Notes: generated by a model from the letters alone, not told the origin. 64,000 nt of DNA from Saccharopolyspora endophytica (GCF_018070075.1 NZ_JAGPXE010000013.1:62001-126000); one strand, 5' to 3'; shown: positions 8,372 through 17,047, counted from the first letter of the stretch. Made by a program: numbers and translations.

Positions 8372-8829
8372 GCTTTCGACCGGAGGACGGGCCGATGCAC
8401 GCACCAGCCCCGCAACGCCGAACACCGCCCCGCACGCGGCACATGCCGCCGGGCGACGGTGCGCGCCGGATGCCGCCGCCCCATCCGCGCCGCGCGGCCC
8501 CCGAGGCCCGGCGCACCCGCCCGCACCGCCACGAACTCGCCCGGTCCCGCCAGGTGAGCACCGCGGGAACCACCCTGCGCAGCTTCACCGGTGCGCTGGC
8601 GATGGGATCCCTGGTGCTGGCGCTGGTCCTGATCGGCGTCCAGTTCTGGGCCACCTCGCACGGGCAGCAGGGGCCGGGTGTCGCCTCGGTGATCTCGCAG
8701 GTCGTCGCGGGTCTCATCGCCGTCGCGCTGCAGACCTACGCCGACCGCAACCGCGATCGCAACGGCGGTCTGGCCGTGGTCGGGGTGCTGGTCGTGGTGC
8801 TGGGATCGCTCTGGTTCTGGTGGTGGTGA
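8368..8829 (+). CDS. Two-span membrane protein of unknown function
   Basis: 153 residues; the ATG overlaps the nuclease stop. The first 65 residues are low-complexity, rich in Pro, Arg and His (cytoplasmic). Two hydrophobic segments follow (GALAMGSLVLALVLIGVQFW and GGLAVVGVLVVVLGSLWFWW), separated by a hydrophilic loop with a YADRNRDRN stretch. No family name is recognised. Translation coupling with a nuclease is notable but gives no function. A strong terminator follows. Confidence 0.75.
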   Translation: MSFRPEDGPMHAPAPQRRTPPRTRHMPPGDGARRMPPPHPRRAAPEARRTRPHRHELARSRQVSTAGTTLRSFTGALAMGSLVLALVLIGVQFWATSHGQQGPGVASVISQVVAGLIAVALQTYADRNRDRNGGLAVVGVLVVVLGSLWFWWW

Positions 8830-8854
8830 CGGTCTAGGACCGCCACCCGCTCCG

Positions 8855-8884
8855 AAGGGCCTCCCGCGCGGGAGGCCCTTTTTC
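8855..8884 (+). terminator. Rho-independent terminator
   Basis: A perfect 26-bp palindrome (arms AAGGGCCTCCCGC / GCGGGAGGCCCTT) followed by TTT. It sits between two convergent genes and can serve both strands. Confidence 0.85.
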
Positions 8885-8888
8885 GCGG

Positions 8889-10091
8889 TCAGCGCAGCGC
8901 GACCAGGGTGTCGCCGCGCTGTTCCAGCACGACCGGCCCGACCGAGTTGAGCCGGACCGGGCCGGTGTGGTCGCCGCGGTCGACGGGGATGACGCGCTCG
9001 CGGACACCGGTCACCGGGTCGAGGACGGCCATGCCGCCCTGCACCGGCATCACCAGCCGGTTCGCCAGCGAGGTCCCCGCTCCCAGGGTGTCCGGGACGG
9101 TCCACAGCGGGTCGAGGGTCTTCGGGTCCAACGCGATCGTGTCCGCCCCGGTGTGCCAGTAGATGCGGCGGCCGATGGCGGTGCTCTCCACCCGCACGTT
9201 GTCGTCGCTCGCGAGAGGGCCGGTGCGGACCGGGTGGGTGGCGACCACGCGGCCGGTGTTGTCGAACAGCACCAGCTGCGGGTCGTCGCGCATGACCACG
9301 GCGACCCGCTCGTCGGTCACCGCCACCACCGAGGCGTCCCGGCTGCCGAGGGAGACGCTGAAGACCTCCTCGGGCTTCTCGTCGTCCTCGGGGTGCGTCT
9401 TGATCGTCGTGACCCGGCCCGTCTCTCCGGGGCAGTTCTCGATGGCGGCCGCGCGCTCGTGCCCGACCGCGATCGAGGAGTAGGTGCAGTCCGGGCGTTC
9501 GATGTTGTTGTCCGGGTTCTTCAGCTGCGGCGGGATGCCGAACTGCTGGGTGCGCACCAGGTCGGAGCGCCAGCTCTCGAAGGAGCGGCGGCCGGTCGCG
9601 GTCAGGTAGGTGCCGTCGCCGAGCAGCCGGGTGCCGAACTCGGCGTCGGTGTTGCGCTGCGGGCCGCGCTCACCGGTCGGTCCCCGCAGCGAGGTCACCT
9701 CGCTGCAGTTCCGCGACTTGGCGAAGACGGCGACGGCCCGGTCCCACTCGGTGCCGATCGTGCACAGCGGGATGTCGCGCGCGTAGCGCCAGGCGACCCG
9801 GCCGGTCAGCGGGTCGTGGCCGAGGACCTCGTTGCCGTTGCCGGTGACCACGGCCGGCGATGCGATCACCGGCACCGGGGTCGCCGCGCTCGGCGCCCGC
9901 CAGATCTCGTGCAGGGCGCCCGGAACCGACGTCGGCACGGGTGGTTTCGGCAGGGGTTCGGCCGCGGTCTCCGAGATCGTCGCCCGGGCGTCGCTGTTGA
10001 ACCACAGCACTCCCGAGCCGATGAGCGCGGCCACCACGATCACCGCGACCGCGACCAGGTCACCCCGAGTGCGCCGCTCCGGCCGGACCAA
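8889..10091 (-). CDS. Membrane-anchored PQQ-type beta-propeller protein (Rv3212-like)
   Basis: 400 residues. An N-terminal membrane anchor (residues about 11-31, LVAVAVIVVAALIGSGVLWF) is followed by a Pro-rich linker and an extracytoplasmic domain of repeated beta-propeller blades with GHDPLTGRVAWRY, ALDPKTLDPLWTV and VLDPVTGVRERVI units, the PQQ/outer-membrane-lipoprotein blade pattern. Paired cysteines suggest disulfides outside the cell. Gene order next to an RNA helicase matches Rv3212-Rv3211 of M. tuberculosis. Function unknown; a sensor or scaffold role is possible. Confidence 0.75.
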   Translation of the reverse strand: MVRPERRTRGDLVAVAVIVVAALIGSGVLWFNSDARATISETAAEPLPKPPVPTSVPGALHEIWRAPSAATPVPVIASPAVVTGNGNEVLGHDPLTGRVAWRYARDIPLCTIGTEWDRAVAVFAKSRNCSEVTSLRGPTGERGPQRNTDAEFGTRLLGDGTYLTATGRRSFESWRSDLVRTQQFGIPPQLKNPDNNIERPDCTYSSIAVGHERAAAIENCPGETGRVTTIKTHPEDDEKPEEVFSVSLGSRDASVVAVTDERVAVVMRDDPQLVLFDNTGRVVATHPVRTGPLASDDNVRVESTAIGRRIYWHTGADTIALDPKTLDPLWTVPDTLGAGTSLANRLVMPVQGGMAVLDPVTGVRERVIPVDRGDHTGPVRLNSVGPVVLEQRGDTLVALR

Positions 10092-10166
10092 ACCAACTCC
10101 CCCAAAGTCTTCGACGGGCTCCCGGCCCGGAGCTTACCCGCGCGCGGGAAAGGGCCCTGACACGAA

Positions 10167-10199
10167 GAAATCTCGACCCCCTGAGGAGGTCGAGATTTC
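10167..10199 (-). terminator. Terminator after the DEAD-box helicase gene
   Basis: Stem GAAATCTCGACC / GGTCGAGATTTC (12 bp) with a 9-nt loop, 14 bp beyond the helicase stop; reading on the minus strand it is followed by TTCG. Confidence 0.7.
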
Positions 10200-10213
10200 C
10201 GGGTGTTCGCAGG

Positions 10214-11926
10214 TCAGGCGTTGTCGGTGGACTCCGTGGAGCCCTCGCCGCCACGACGGCGACGACGGCGGCGCGGACGGTCGCCCGCGTCGGCCGAACC
10301 GGACTCGGCGGCGGCCGGGGCCTCCGACTGCTGCGCGCCGACCTCGGCGTTGACGTCGTCACCGCTGCGGGTGCGACGGCGGTTGCGGCGCCGGGTCGGG
10401 CGGGTCTCGGCGTCGGAGTCCTGCCGGGCACCGCTGGTCGGCTCGGCACCGCCCTCGGACTTGCCGCCGCGGGTGCGGCGCCGGTTGCGGCGCGGCCGCT
10501 TGGCCTCGCCCGACTCGCCCTCCGGCTCGGCGTCCAGCCCGGCGCGCGTGCGCTTGGCCAGCGGCAGCCGCCCGGTGACGTCGGTCGGGATGCTCAGGTC
10601 GGTGAACAGGTGCGCCGAGGTGGAGTAGGTCTCCACCGGCTCCGGCTTGCCCAGACCGAGGGTGTCGCTGATCATCTTCCAGCGCGGTTCCTCGTCCCAG
10701 TCGACCAGCGTGATCGCCACGCCCTCGCGACCCGCGCGGCCGGTGCGGCCGATGCGGTGCACGTAGGTCTTCTCGTCGTCCGGGCACTGCAGGTTGATCA
10801 CGTGCGTCACGCCGGCCACGTCGATGCCGCGAGCCGCGACGTCGGTGGCGACGAGGATGTCGACCTTGCCGGAGCGGAACGCGCGCAGCGCCTTCTCCCG
10901 GGCTCCCTGGCCCAGGTCGCCGTGCACGGCACCGGCGGCGAAGCCGCGCTCGGTGAGCTCGTCGGCCAGCTTCTGGGCCTGCCGCTTGGTGCGGCTGAAG
11001 ACCATCGCGAGACCGCGGTCCTCGGCCTGCAGGGCCTTGGCGATCAGCTCGGACTTGTCCATCGAGTGCGCGCGGTAGATGAACTGCCGGGTGCGCTCGT
11101 GCACCGCGCCCTCGTCGGCCTGCTCGGCGCGGATGTGCGTCGGGCGGGTCATGAAGGTGCGGGCCAGGGTCAGGATCGGTCCGGGCATGGTCGCCGAGAA
11201 CAGCATGGTCTGCCGCTGCTCGGGAACCATCCGCAGGATCCGCTCGATGTCGGGCAGGAAGCCCAGGTCGAGCATCTCGTCGGCCTCGTCGAGCACGAGC
11301 GTGGAGACCTTGCCCAGCACCAGGTGGCGCTGCTCGGCCAGGTCCAGCAGGCGGCCCGGGGTGCCGATGACCACGTCGACGCCGTTGCGCAGCGCGGAGA
11401 TCTGCTCCTCGTACGGGCGGCCGCCGTAGACGGCGAGGGTCCGCACGCCCAGGTGCTTGCTCGCGTCGGTGAGGTCGCGGGTGACCTGCAGGCACAGCTC
11501 GCGGGTCGGGACCACGATCAGGGCCTGCGGGGTGCCGTCACCGGCACCGCCCACGCGGTGCAGCAGCGGGACGCCGAAGCCCAGGGTCTTGCCGGTTCCG
11601 GTGCGGGCCTGACCGATGAGGTCCTCGCCGCGCATCGCCAGCGGGAGCGTCAGCTCCTGGATCGCGAAGGTCCGCTCGATGCCGCCGTCGTTGAGCGCCT
11701 TGACGATGTCCGGGTGGACGTCGAGCTCGGCGAACGTCGGCGGGAGGTGCTCTTCGGTGACCTCGTCCGCGGGACTGCTGGAGATGTCGGGGGCGCCGCC
11801 CCCGGTCTGATCTTCGAGGCCACCAGGGGCCTGGGTGTTCGTGAACGTCAGAATGATCGCCTCTCTCGGTACCTGCGCGCGTTCCTCCCGATTCGGGCCG
11901 ATCCCGTGGCGACGTCCTCCCGGCAC
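10214..11926 (-). CDS. rhlE: DEAD-box RNA helicase (RhlE type)
   Basis: Up to 570 residues. All helicase motifs are present: Q-motif region (FAIQELTLPLAM), motif I ARTGTGKT, motif II VLDEADE, motif III SATMP, and motif VI HRIGRTGRAGR. The last 120 residues are an Arg/Ala-rich, RNA-binding tail (RRNRRRTRGGK repeats). It unwinds RNA duplexes during cold shock or ribosome assembly. The start is uncertain: the given GTG lacks a ribosome site, whereas GAGAGAGG lies just before ATC-ATT-CTG codons (11857-11849), so a non-ATG/GTG start around 11851 may be the real one. Confidence 0.9.
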   Translation of the reverse strand: MPGGRRHGIGPNREERAQVPREAIILTFTNTQAPGGLEDQTGGGAPDISSSPADEVTEEHLPPTFAELDVHPDIVKALNDGGIERTFAIQELTLPLAMRGEDLIGQARTGTGKTLGFGVPLLHRVGGAGDGTPQALIVVPTRELCLQVTRDLTDASKHLGVRTLAVYGGRPYEEQISALRNGVDVVIGTPGRLLDLAEQRHLVLGKVSTLVLDEADEMLDLGFLPDIERILRMVPEQRQTMLFSATMPGPILTLARTFMTRPTHIRAEQADEGAVHERTRQFIYRAHSMDKSELIAKALQAEDRGLAMVFSRTKRQAQKLADELTERGFAAGAVHGDLGQGAREKALRAFRSGKVDILVATDVAARGIDVAGVTHVINLQCPDDEKTYVHRIGRTGRAGREGVAITLVDWDEEPRWKMISDTLGLGKPEPVETYSTSAHLFTDLSIPTDVTGRLPLAKRTRAGLDAEPEGESGEAKRPRRNRRRTRGGKSEGGAEPTSGARQDSDAETRPTRRRNRRRTRSGDDVNAEVGAQQSEAPAAAESGSADAGDRPRRRRRRRGGEGSTESTDNA

Positions 11927-12243
11927 ACGGCGGCCGCCGTTTCGCGGCTGCTCGGAGTGCTCGTGGTCACCGACGTAATGGTGCGCGCCTTCGTTTCGCT
12001 ACAGCGGCGAATACCCCGCTGGCTGGTTCGTTGTCTCATCGGCATCGCATGCGCGCCAAGGCCGTCGAGCCGTTCGCTCGAGCCGCGTCGCGCCGACATG
12101 TCCGGGGCCGTCTCGCTCGGGCGCCCGTCGCCCGGTGACGTTTCGGGGAGCCGACCCCACGGTGTTCGACCGCGTCGTCTGGACGCCGATTGCTCCTCCG
12201 AGTTCCAGGATACCTGTTCTTCAGCCAAAACTGACGTGGCGCG
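11927..12243. other. Intergenic stretch between rhlE and the MiaE-like gene
   Basis: About 320 bp between divergent genes. The right end holds the promoter of the MiaE-like gene. The rest probably contains the rhlE promoter and leader. No reliable RNA structure or reading frame was recognised. Confidence 0.5.
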
Positions 12244-12249
12244 TATAAC
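12244..12249 (+). promoter_or_regulatory. Predicted -10 box of a leaderless transcript
   Basis: TATAAC ends seven bases before the GTG at 12256, the distance expected if transcription starts at the GTG itself. Confidence 0.55.
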
Positions 12250-12255
12250 TCGGGC

Positions 12256-12966
12256 GTGCCGACGGTTACGCTCGCAGCCATGAACGAGGCTGACCAGCGG
12301 GCCACCATGCCGGGTGAAAGTGACGAACGTTACCAGGAAGGCGTCGTGGACCTGCTCGCGGCGCTGGCCTACGGTGAGCTCTCGGCGTTCGACCGCCTCG
12401 CCGAGGACGCGCGCACCGCGCCGACGCTGACCGGCCGAGCGGCGCTGTCGAGCATGGCGGCGGCCGAGATCGGCCACTACCGGATGCTGGAGCAGGCGCT
12501 GGCCGCCCGCGGGGTCGCGGTCGACGAGGCCATGCAGCCCTTCGCCCAGCCCTTCGAGGCGTTCAACTCCTCCACGGCACCGCACTCGTGGCTGGAGTCG
12601 CTGGTCAAGGCCTACGTCGGCGACGGGCTGGCCGCGGACTTCTACCGCGAGGTCGCCGAGTGGCTGGAGGCCGACACGCGCGAGCTGGTGCTGACGGTGC
12701 TGGCCGACACCGGCCACTCCGCGTTCGCCGAGCGCGAGGTCCAGGCGGCCTGCGCCGACGACCGCTCGCTGCGCGACAAGCTGACGCTGTGGGGGCGCCG
12801 CCTGCTGGGCGAGGCGATCACCCAGGCCCAGTTCGTGGTCGCCGAGCGCGACGCGCTGGCCGAGCTGATCATCAAGGGCTCGGGGGACCTCACGGGCATC
12901 GGCGCGATGTTCCGACGCCTGCAGAGCAACCACACCAAGCGAATGGGCCAGCTCGGCCTGGGCTGA
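12256..12966 (+). CDS. Ferritin-like / MiaE_2 family protein (Rv3210c-like)
   Basis: 236 residues from GTG; an ATG at 12280 is a second option. The sequence is almost all alpha helix, with carboxylate/histidine pairs expected of a ferritin-like di-iron four-helix bundle: ELSAFDRL, AAEIGHYRML, and later DTGHSAFAEREV. This matches the family annotated as tRNA-(MS2IO6A)-hydroxylase-like or ferritin-like in actinobacteria. The MiaE substrate is not expected in most of these organisms, so the true reaction is open. It is followed by the DUF3107 gene, as in mycobacteria. Confidence 0.7.
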   Translation: MPTVTLAAMNEADQRATMPGESDERYQEGVVDLLAALAYGELSAFDRLAEDARTAPTLTGRAALSSMAAAEIGHYRMLEQALAARGVAVDEAMQPFAQPFEAFNSSTAPHSWLESLVKAYVGDGLAADFYREVAEWLEADTRELVLTVLADTGHSAFAEREVQAACADDRSLRDKLTLWGRRLLGEAITQAQFVVAERDALAELIIKGSGDLTGIGAMFRRLQSNHTKRMGQLGLG

Positions 12967-13062
12967 TTCGCTCTTAGCGAATGGCCAGATCCGGTGCCTG
13001 GCGGGGTGGCTGGGATAGCCTTGGCCGGTCACATCGTTTCTAGTGCCCTACGGAGGTTCGGC

Positions 13063-13290
13063 GTGGAGGTCAAGATCGGCGTCGTGGACAGTCCGCGCGA
13101 GCTGACGGTCGACAGCGGGCAGTCCCCGCAGGAGATCGAATCGCTGGTCTCCGACGCGCTGAAGAACGAGGCGAGCGTGCTGGCGCTGGACGACAGCAAG
13201 GGGCGGCGCATCATCATCCCGTCGACCAAGATCGCCTACATCGAGATCGGACCGGCAGACGTGCCGCGCGTGGGCTTCGGGGTCGGCTGA
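13063..13290 (+). CDS. DUF3107 family protein (TB9.4-like)
   Basis: 75 residues from GTG (MEVKIGVVDSPREL), preceded by CGGAGG six bases upstream, which fixes this start. The sequence VDSPRELTVDS ... ALDDSKGRRIIIPSTKIAYI fits DUF3107, a small beta-rich cytoplasmic protein present once in nearly all actinobacteria (Rv3208A/TB9.4). Function unknown. Neighbouring TetR and helicase genes occur in the same order in M. tuberculosis. Confidence 0.88.
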   Translation: MEVKIGVVDSPRELTVDSGQSPQEIESLVSDALKNEASVLALDDSKGRRIIIPSTKIAYIEIGPADVPRVGFGVG

Positions 13291-13349
13291 CACCCGATTC
13301 GAGCTGGTCGAGGGGCATCCCGGGTTTCCGGGGCGCCCCTCGTCGCGTT

Positions 13350-14093
13350 TCAGTCCAGCTCTTCGTCGGGGACGACCTCCAGGTAGGTCTCGTCGAGCAG
13401 GTCGAGGTTCTCGTCCGGGTCGAGGACCAGCCCGGCCGAGCGCAGCACGCCGTCGATGCCGGACCAGATGACCTGCGCCAGGTAGGTGGTGAGGTCTTCG
13501 CGGCTCATCGTCTGCCGGTCCAGCCACCAGTCGCCGCTGGCCTGCACGAGTCCGACCAGGCCGTGGCTCCACACCTCGACGCCGCCGGAGTCCAGGCCCA
13601 GCGCGCGCATGTAGCGGCCGAGCAGCCTGGCCAGCGAGTTGGCGATGACGGTCTTCTCGTTGGACACCGGGTCGCTGGCGACGGGCCGGTCGGTGAAGTT
13701 GCGTTGCACGACGAACCGGTAGAGGTCCGGGTACTCCTCGATGAGGCCCAGGTAGGCGTCGAGCAGCCGCCGGATCAGCTCGTTGGCGGAGCCGTTGATC
13801 TTGAACAGCGGCCGGAGCCGCTGCATCAGCAGGTCGGTGCCCCACTCGCCGACGGCGACGTAGAGGTCGCTCTTGTCGCTGAAGTGCCGGTAGAGCACGG
13901 GTTTGCTGACGCCGGCCTCGGCGGCGATGTCGTCCATGCCGACTTCCGCGCCGTGCTCGCCGATCGCGCGAACGGCCGCTTGGACGAGTTCGGCGCGCCG
14001 GGCCAGCCGGTGCTCGCGCCACCGCTCCTTGCGGGCGTCGCCCTTGTGCTCCTCGTTTCGGACAGCCTTGACATGCCGGGCACTGTGACTCAC
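13350..14093 (-). CDS. TetR-family transcriptional regulator
   Basis: 247 residues from GTG at 14093. The N-terminal helix-turn-helix covers about residues 34-75 (VGMDDIAAEAGVSKPVLYRHFSDK cut here), the classic TetR sequence. The C-terminal ligand-binding region is long. An acidic tail (VVPDEELD) ends the protein. It is divergent from an alpha/beta hydrolase gene, and a GTTACC-N3-GGTAAC palindrome in the 53-bp gap is a likely operator, so it probably represses itself and the hydrolase. The Rv3208 equivalent could be this gene or the second TetR at 15182. Confidence 0.9.
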   Translation of the reverse strand: MSHSARHVKAVRNEEHKGDARKERWREHRLARRAELVQAAVRAIGEHGAEVGMDDIAAEAGVSKPVLYRHFSDKSDLYVAVGEWGTDLLMQRLRPLFKINGSANELIRRLLDAYLGLIEEYPDLYRFVVQRNFTDRPVASDPVSNEKTVIANSLARLLGRYMRALGLDSGGVEVWSHGLVGLVQASGDWWLDRQTMSREDLTTYLAQVIWSGIDGVLRSAGLVLDPDENLDLLDETYLEVVPDEELD

Positions 14094-14103
14094 GCTACCT
14101 GAG

Positions 14104-14124
14104 GTTACTGTTACCACCGGTAAC
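14104..14124. promoter_or_regulatory. Candidate TetR operator
   Basis: GTTACC at 14110-14115 and GGTAAC at 14119-14124 form an inverted repeat with 3-bp spacing; another GGTTAC half-site begins at 14103. It lies between divergent tetR (13350-14093) and hydrolase (14147) genes. Confidence 0.6.
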
Positions 14125-14146
14125 ACGCAATCTTGATGGAGCGGAA

Positions 14147-15028
14147 TTGCAGACGGTTACTCCCGCCGAGCTCACCACCAGCGACGGCGCCCGGCTGCGG
14201 CTGATCGACGAGGGTCCTGCGGACGCCCCGATCACCGCGGTGTTCGTGCACGGCTGGACGCTGAGCAAGCACACCTGGGACCGCGTCGCCGCCGGACTGC
14301 CGGCTGCGGCCGGGCGCAACGTGCGCACGCTGCGCTACGACCTGCGCGGCCACGGCGGCAGCCGCCCGGCCGAACCCGGTGACGCCACCATCCGCCGCTG
14401 CGCGGACGACCTCGCCGAGCTCATCGCCGACCGCGTGCCCGAGGGCGAGCTCGTGCTGGCCGGGCACTCGATGGGCGGAATGACGATCATGGCGCTCGCC
14501 GAGCAGCACCCGCAGCTGTTCGACCGCGTGCGCGGGCTCGCGCTCGTGGCGACCTCCTCGGGCAACCTCGCCGAGCCCAGCTTCGGCCTGCCCAAGCCCG
14601 GTGCGGACGTCTTCAACGCCGGTGAGCGGGCGCTGCGCCGCTACCTGGCGGGCGCCAAGGGGCAGCGGGTCAGCGGCGCCTCGGGCTGGTTGCGACCGGG
14701 TGTCCGGTGGCTGCTGTTCGGCAAGCGTCCGCAGTCCGACGACGTGGCGGCCACGGCGTCCTGGCTGGCCGGGTGCCACCCGGTGAACATGGCCGGCTAT
14801 CGCGAGTCGCTGGCCGCCCACGAGCGCGCCGAGGCCCTGTCGAGGTTCGACGGCATCCCGACCCTGATCTTCGCGGGCGGCTCGGACCGCCTCACCCCGC
14901 CCGACCACGCGGAGAAGATCGCCGCGAAGCTGCCGGGCGCCGAGTTCTACCTCTACCCGGGAGCGGGCCACATGCTCCCGCTGGAGCGCGCGGAAGAACT
15001 CACCGCCCGCCTGGCCACGCTCCTCTGA
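14147..15028 (+). CDS. Alpha/beta-hydrolase (lipase/esterase type; LipV-like position)
   Basis: 293 residues from TTG, with a GGAG ribosome site nearby. The nucleophile elbow GHSMGG puts Ser at residue 108; an oxyanion HGW motif is at about 35-37; the catalytic Asp and His are expected near GGSDRLTP and GAGHMLPL. Fits the small hydrolase family of LipV (Rv3203), though LipV itself lies elsewhere in the order. The substrate is unknown. Its control by the divergent TetR is inferred from the shared operator. It ends just before the palindromic repeat pair. Confidence 0.85.
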   Translation: MQTVTPAELTTSDGARLRLIDEGPADAPITAVFVHGWTLSKHTWDRVAAGLPAAAGRNVRTLRYDLRGHGGSRPAEPGDATIRRCADDLAELIADRVPEGELVLAGHSMGGMTIMALAEQHPQLFDRVRGLALVATSSGNLAEPSFGLPKPGADVFNAGERALRRYLAGAKGQRVSGASGWLRPGVRWLLFGKRPQSDDVAATASWLAGCHPVNMAGYRESLAAHERAEALSRFDGIPTLIFAGGSDRLTPPDHAEKIAAKLPGAEFYLYPGAGHMLPLERAEELTARLATLL

Positions 15029-15051
15029 CGTCACCCGACCAGGCGAAGGAT

Positions 15052-15111
15052 TCGAATTTCGCGCGAAATTCGAGCGGGAAACCTCGGACTCGAATTTCGC
15101 GCGAAATTCGA
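15052..15111. repeat. Paired palindromic repeat, copy A
   Basis: Two 22-bp palindromes (15052-15073 and 15090-15111), each built on GAATTTCGCGCGAAATTC with a TC...GA extension, separated by 16 bp. The unit lies between convergent genes, 23 bp after the hydrolase stop. The same unit recurs at 21209 and 43222, with a single palindrome at 47551. Confidence 0.9.
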
Positions 15112-15181
15112 ATCCCCCACGTCGGGAACGGCGCTGACCTGCGGGGACGCGGTGTCGCGTGAGGTGCGGGGACTCGTCGGG

Positions 15182-15802
15182 TCAGGGCGTCTGGAGGGGG
15201 AAGCCCGCCAGGCCCTTCCAGGCGAGGGTCGACATCAGGTTGACGGCCTCGTCGCGGGGGATCTTCTGCTGCTCGTCGAGCCAGTCCCGGGCGGTGACCT
15301 GGGCGAGGCCCACGAGTCCCACCGCCAGGAGGCGGGCCCGGGCGGCGTCCAGCCCGGCGTCGGCGGTGACGGCCTCGGTGATCGCGTCGATGCAGCCGGA
15401 GAGGGAGTTCTCGACGGCCTTCTCCACGGCGGGCTCACCGCGCAGGTCGGACTCGAACACGAGCCGGAACGCCTGGTCCTCGCTGGCGACGAACTCGTAG
15501 AACGCGCCGATGGCCGCGCGCACGCGCAGCTTGTTGTCGGCGGTCGATTCTATCGCCGTGCGGACCCGGCGGACGAGCTCGTTGCCGTGGGTCTCCAGCA
15601 GCGCCAGGTACAGCTCCAGCTTGCCGGGGAAGTGCTGGTAGAGGACCGGTTTGCTGACTCCCGCGCGCTCGGCGATGTCGTCCATCGCCGCAGCGTGGTA
15701 ACCGTTGTGCACGAACACGTACTGCGCAGCTTCGAGCAGCTGCGCCCGGCGCGCGTCGCGCGGCAACCGGATTCCCTTGTTCGGCTGCGCGGTCCCGGTC
15801 AT
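15182..15802 (-). CDS. TetR-family transcriptional regulator
   Basis: 206 residues from ATG with a purine-rich GGAAGAGGCGAGG ribosome site. The helix-turn-helix lies at about residues 35-60 (AMDDIAERAGVSKPVLYQHF). The effector-binding half (FYEFVASEDQAFRLVFESD) is of the type found in actinobacterial regulators of lipid metabolism, but the ligand is not known. It is divergent from the alpha/beta hydrolase at 15920, with a TACT-N4-AGTA inverted repeat in between. Confidence 0.9.
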   Translation of the reverse strand: MTGTAQPNKGIRLPRDARRAQLLEAAQYVFVHNGYHAAAMDDIAERAGVSKPVLYQHFPGKLELYLALLETHGNELVRRVRTAIESTADNKLRVRAAIGAFYEFVASEDQAFRLVFESDLRGEPAVEKAVENSLSGCIDAITEAVTADAGLDAARARLLAVGLVGLAQVTARDWLDEQQKIPRDEAVNLMSTLAWKGLAGFPLQTP

Positions 15803-15861
15803 CCTCGCCTCTTCCTTCCGCCGCGATCGGTGGCCATGCAGCCCCCAAACTTCCCCGACTC

Positions 15862-15873
15862 TACTCGCCAGTA
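15862..15873. promoter_or_regulatory. Candidate operator for the second TetR regulator
   Basis: TACTCGCCAGTA, an imperfect inverted repeat with TACT/AGTA half-sites, lies 60 bp upstream of the tetR start and 47 bp before the divergent hydrolase start. Similar sites are common for lipid-related TetR proteins. Confidence 0.4.
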
Positions 15874-15919
15874 AAGCCGCTTACCGCAATCCGTCCGGTT
15901 CGGACTGCATCCTGTACCG

Positions 15920-16948
15920 ATGACGACGCGTGCGACCGACGTGAACCTGCACCGGCCTGCGAGGCGGAACCGGCTGGATCGCGACGCCCTGACGCGGGTG
16001 CCGCTGGTCGACGGCCTCCCCGCGCTGGATCCCCACCTGCGTCCGCCCGAGGGCCGCAGGATCGACCTGCCCGCGGCCGAGGACTCCGGCCCGGCCTGGT
16101 TGCACGTCCGCGAGACGGAGGGGCCGCCCGGCGCGGAGGCCGCCGTTCACCTGCACGGGCTCGCCGGGTCGTCGACGAACTGGACCGACCTGGCCGCCCA
16201 GATGTCCGGACACCTGCGCAGCGTCGCGGTGGACCTGCCCGGATTCGGCCGCTCGCAGCCCCCGGCGGGCTTCGGGTACACGCGGCAGGAGAACGCCGAC
16301 CTGATCATCCGGCTGCTGACCGAGCTGGGCGCCGGAGCGGTGCACCTGACCGGCAACTCCTTCGGCGCGGCCGTGGCCATCGAGGTCGCCGTGCGCCGCC
16401 CGGACCTGGTCAGCACGCTGACGGTGATCTCCCCGGCGATGCCGGACCTGCGCCCGAGCCCGAGCCGGATCTCCGATCCGCGGCTGGCCCTGGCGCTGCT
16501 GCCGGTCGTCGGCCCGCCCACTCGCCGCAGGCTCGCGGAGGTCACCCCGCGAGAGCGCGCCGAGCAGCTGGTCCGGGTGTGCTTCGCCGAGCCGGACCGC
16601 ATCCCGCCGCACCGCCTGGACGAGGCGGCGGAGGAGTTCGCCGAGCGCGCGAGCCTGCCCTGGGCCACCGCCGCGCTGGCTCGCACGACCGTGGAGCTGA
16701 TGCGCTCCTGGGTGTCGCCGCCGGCGCGCTCGCTGTGGCGGTTGCTGCCCCGTGTCGACGCGCCCGCCCTGGTGATTTGGGGTGACAACGATCGGGTGGT
16801 TTCAGTCCGCAAGGCACCACGCACGGCGACGCTGCTCCCGCGTGGACGGCTGCTCGTGCTGCCGCGCACCGGCCACGTCGCCCAGTTGGAGCGCCCTGCG
16901 ATGGTGGCGCGCGCGGTCCTGGGGCTCGCGCTGTCCGACACCTGGTGA
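15920..16948 (+). CDS. Alpha/beta-hydrolase
   Basis: 342 residues from ATG; no clear ribosome site. An unusually long polar N-terminal extension (about 70 residues) precedes the hydrolase fold. The oxyanion motif HLHGLAGSS is at about 76-84, the nucleophile motif GNSFGA near 150, the Asp near WGDNDRVV and the His near RTGHVAQLE. Ser-Asp-His are therefore all present. It resembles ring-cleavage or esterase-type hydrolases; the substrate is unknown. It is divergent from a TetR gene that probably controls it. Confidence 0.85.
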   Translation: MTTRATDVNLHRPARRNRLDRDALTRVPLVDGLPALDPHLRPPEGRRIDLPAAEDSGPAWLHVRETEGPPGAEAAVHLHGLAGSSTNWTDLAAQMSGHLRSVAVDLPGFGRSQPPAGFGYTRQENADLIIRLLTELGAGAVHLTGNSFGAAVAIEVAVRRPDLVSTLTVISPAMPDLRPSPSRISDPRLALALLPVVGPPTRRRLAEVTPRERAEQLVRVCFAEPDRIPPHRLDEAAEEFAERASLPWATAALARTTVELMRSWVSPPARSLWRLLPRVDAPALVIWGDNDRVVSVRKAPRTATLLPRGRLLVLPRTGHVAQLERPAMVARAVLGLALSDTW

Positions 16949-17047
16949 AACGCGCTCCTACGCAACAAGGGTGATCTTTTCGGCGGTGCTCACCCCCAGT
17001 GGTCGGTGTGACGGAGTTGGCTGGTCGGGCTGTGGCACGCTAGTGGG

